Of a stretch of DNA of 41,634 nucleotides, positions 41,572 to 41,634 are shown in pieces. A program made the position numbers and the translations under genes. Origin of the DNA: JAVVPO01 sp036655715 (GTDB lineage Bacteria; Bacillota; Clostridia; Lachnospirales; Cellulosilyticaceae). The notes below the pieces were generated by a model. It was given only the letters and a program-made list of their open reading frames with translations. It was not told the origin of the DNA and did no database searches. The stretch spans positions 1 through 41,634 of the forward strand of contig JAVVPO010000009.1 in NCBI GenBank assembly GCA_036655715.1, in the 5' to 3' direction. Numbering within the stretch: the stretch's first letter is position 1; each line of letters begins with the position of its first letter.

Positions 41572-41634
41572 AGAATAAAGCCCTGATGGGATTAAGTGAT
41601 TTTACTTATCCAATCAGGGCTTTATTCTTTTTCT
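41572..41634 (+). terminator. Intrinsic terminator of the cystine operon
   Basis: A 16-bp stem AGAATAAAGCCCTGAT (41572-41587) / ATCAGGGCTTTATTCT (41613-41628) with additional internal pairing is followed by TTTTTCT at the window end. Confidence 0.9.

Noticed and set aside
1..41634. CRISPR arrays, tRNA/rRNA genes, insertion sequences or prophage
   Set aside because: No regularly spaced repeats, tRNA-like cloverleaf, rRNA sequence, transposase, integrase or phage structural gene was recognised by eye.

Overview
The window looks like a chromosomal segment of a low-GC, spore-forming member of the Clostridia, probably Lachnospirales/Cellulosilyticum-like. That placement is inferred from AT-rich DNA, strong AGGAGG-type ribosome binding sites, a SpoVB-type flippase, class III fructose bisphosphatase, glycyl-radical pyruvate formate-lyase, DUF4914, a NfeD/FloA pair and a Firmicutes-style T-box. 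No tRNA, rRNA, CRISPR array, insertion sequence or prophage was recognised.

Layout. 1-1686: a BceRS-like two-component pair cut by the window edge. 1687-2386: a gene-free stretch whose centre (about 1992-2384) carries several helices and a 9-bp long-range pairing, a candidate large structured RNA. 2387-5222: a nicotinamidase-like hydrolase and a MATE exporter, then a Bax inhibitor-1 protein. 5543-9234: a LytTR response regulator, a small basic protein, flotillin FloA, NfeD and a GHKL kinase, all on the minus strand, so a two-component system brackets a membrane-microdomain cassette. 9349-13879: three membrane proteins (SpoVB-like, DUF2812, AI-2E transporter family) and a patch of tiny coding fragments. 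14059-16144: gltX behind a T-box leader with a GAA specifier and a near-consensus promoter.

16318-18013 (plus strand): an Eis-like acetyltransferase and YqeY. 18073-20040: class III FBPase. 20403-21974: an unusual cytosolic protein with squalene-cyclase-type repeats and a Cys-rich tail. 22124-24007: a DUF4914 PEPCK-like P-loop protein. 24312-26711: a FetAB-like ABC transporter, a truncated nitroreductase and a PadR regulator. 26817-29172: pflB with a well-formed promoter, a palindromic operator candidate and a possible seven-codon upstream ORF. 29321-31258: a 48-residue protein, a stand-alone siroheme/4Fe-4S reductase-like protein, a YdjM-like membrane hydrolase and a cold-shock protein with a structured leader. 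31408-34143: TldD/TldE. 34387-36043: an SGNH hydrolase and an acyltransferase-3 protein, a likely O-acetylation pair. 36658-37523: a small acidic ORF, a frameshifted gene remnant and inverted repeats. 37524-41565: a TcyP-like cystine carrier, a CyuA-like cysteine desulfidase and a CoA-disulfide-reductase-like flavoprotein, apparently a cystine uptake, reduction and desulfuration operon.

Two 100-N gaps (7617-7716 and 26104-26203) are each flanked by an identical 55-base sequence. This is the signature of unmerged contig ends, so the apparent direct repeats and the gap lengths should not be read as biology. Most genes lie on the minus strand; the plus-strand genes are 16318-18013, 20403-21974, 30372-30794 and everything intact from 34387 onward.
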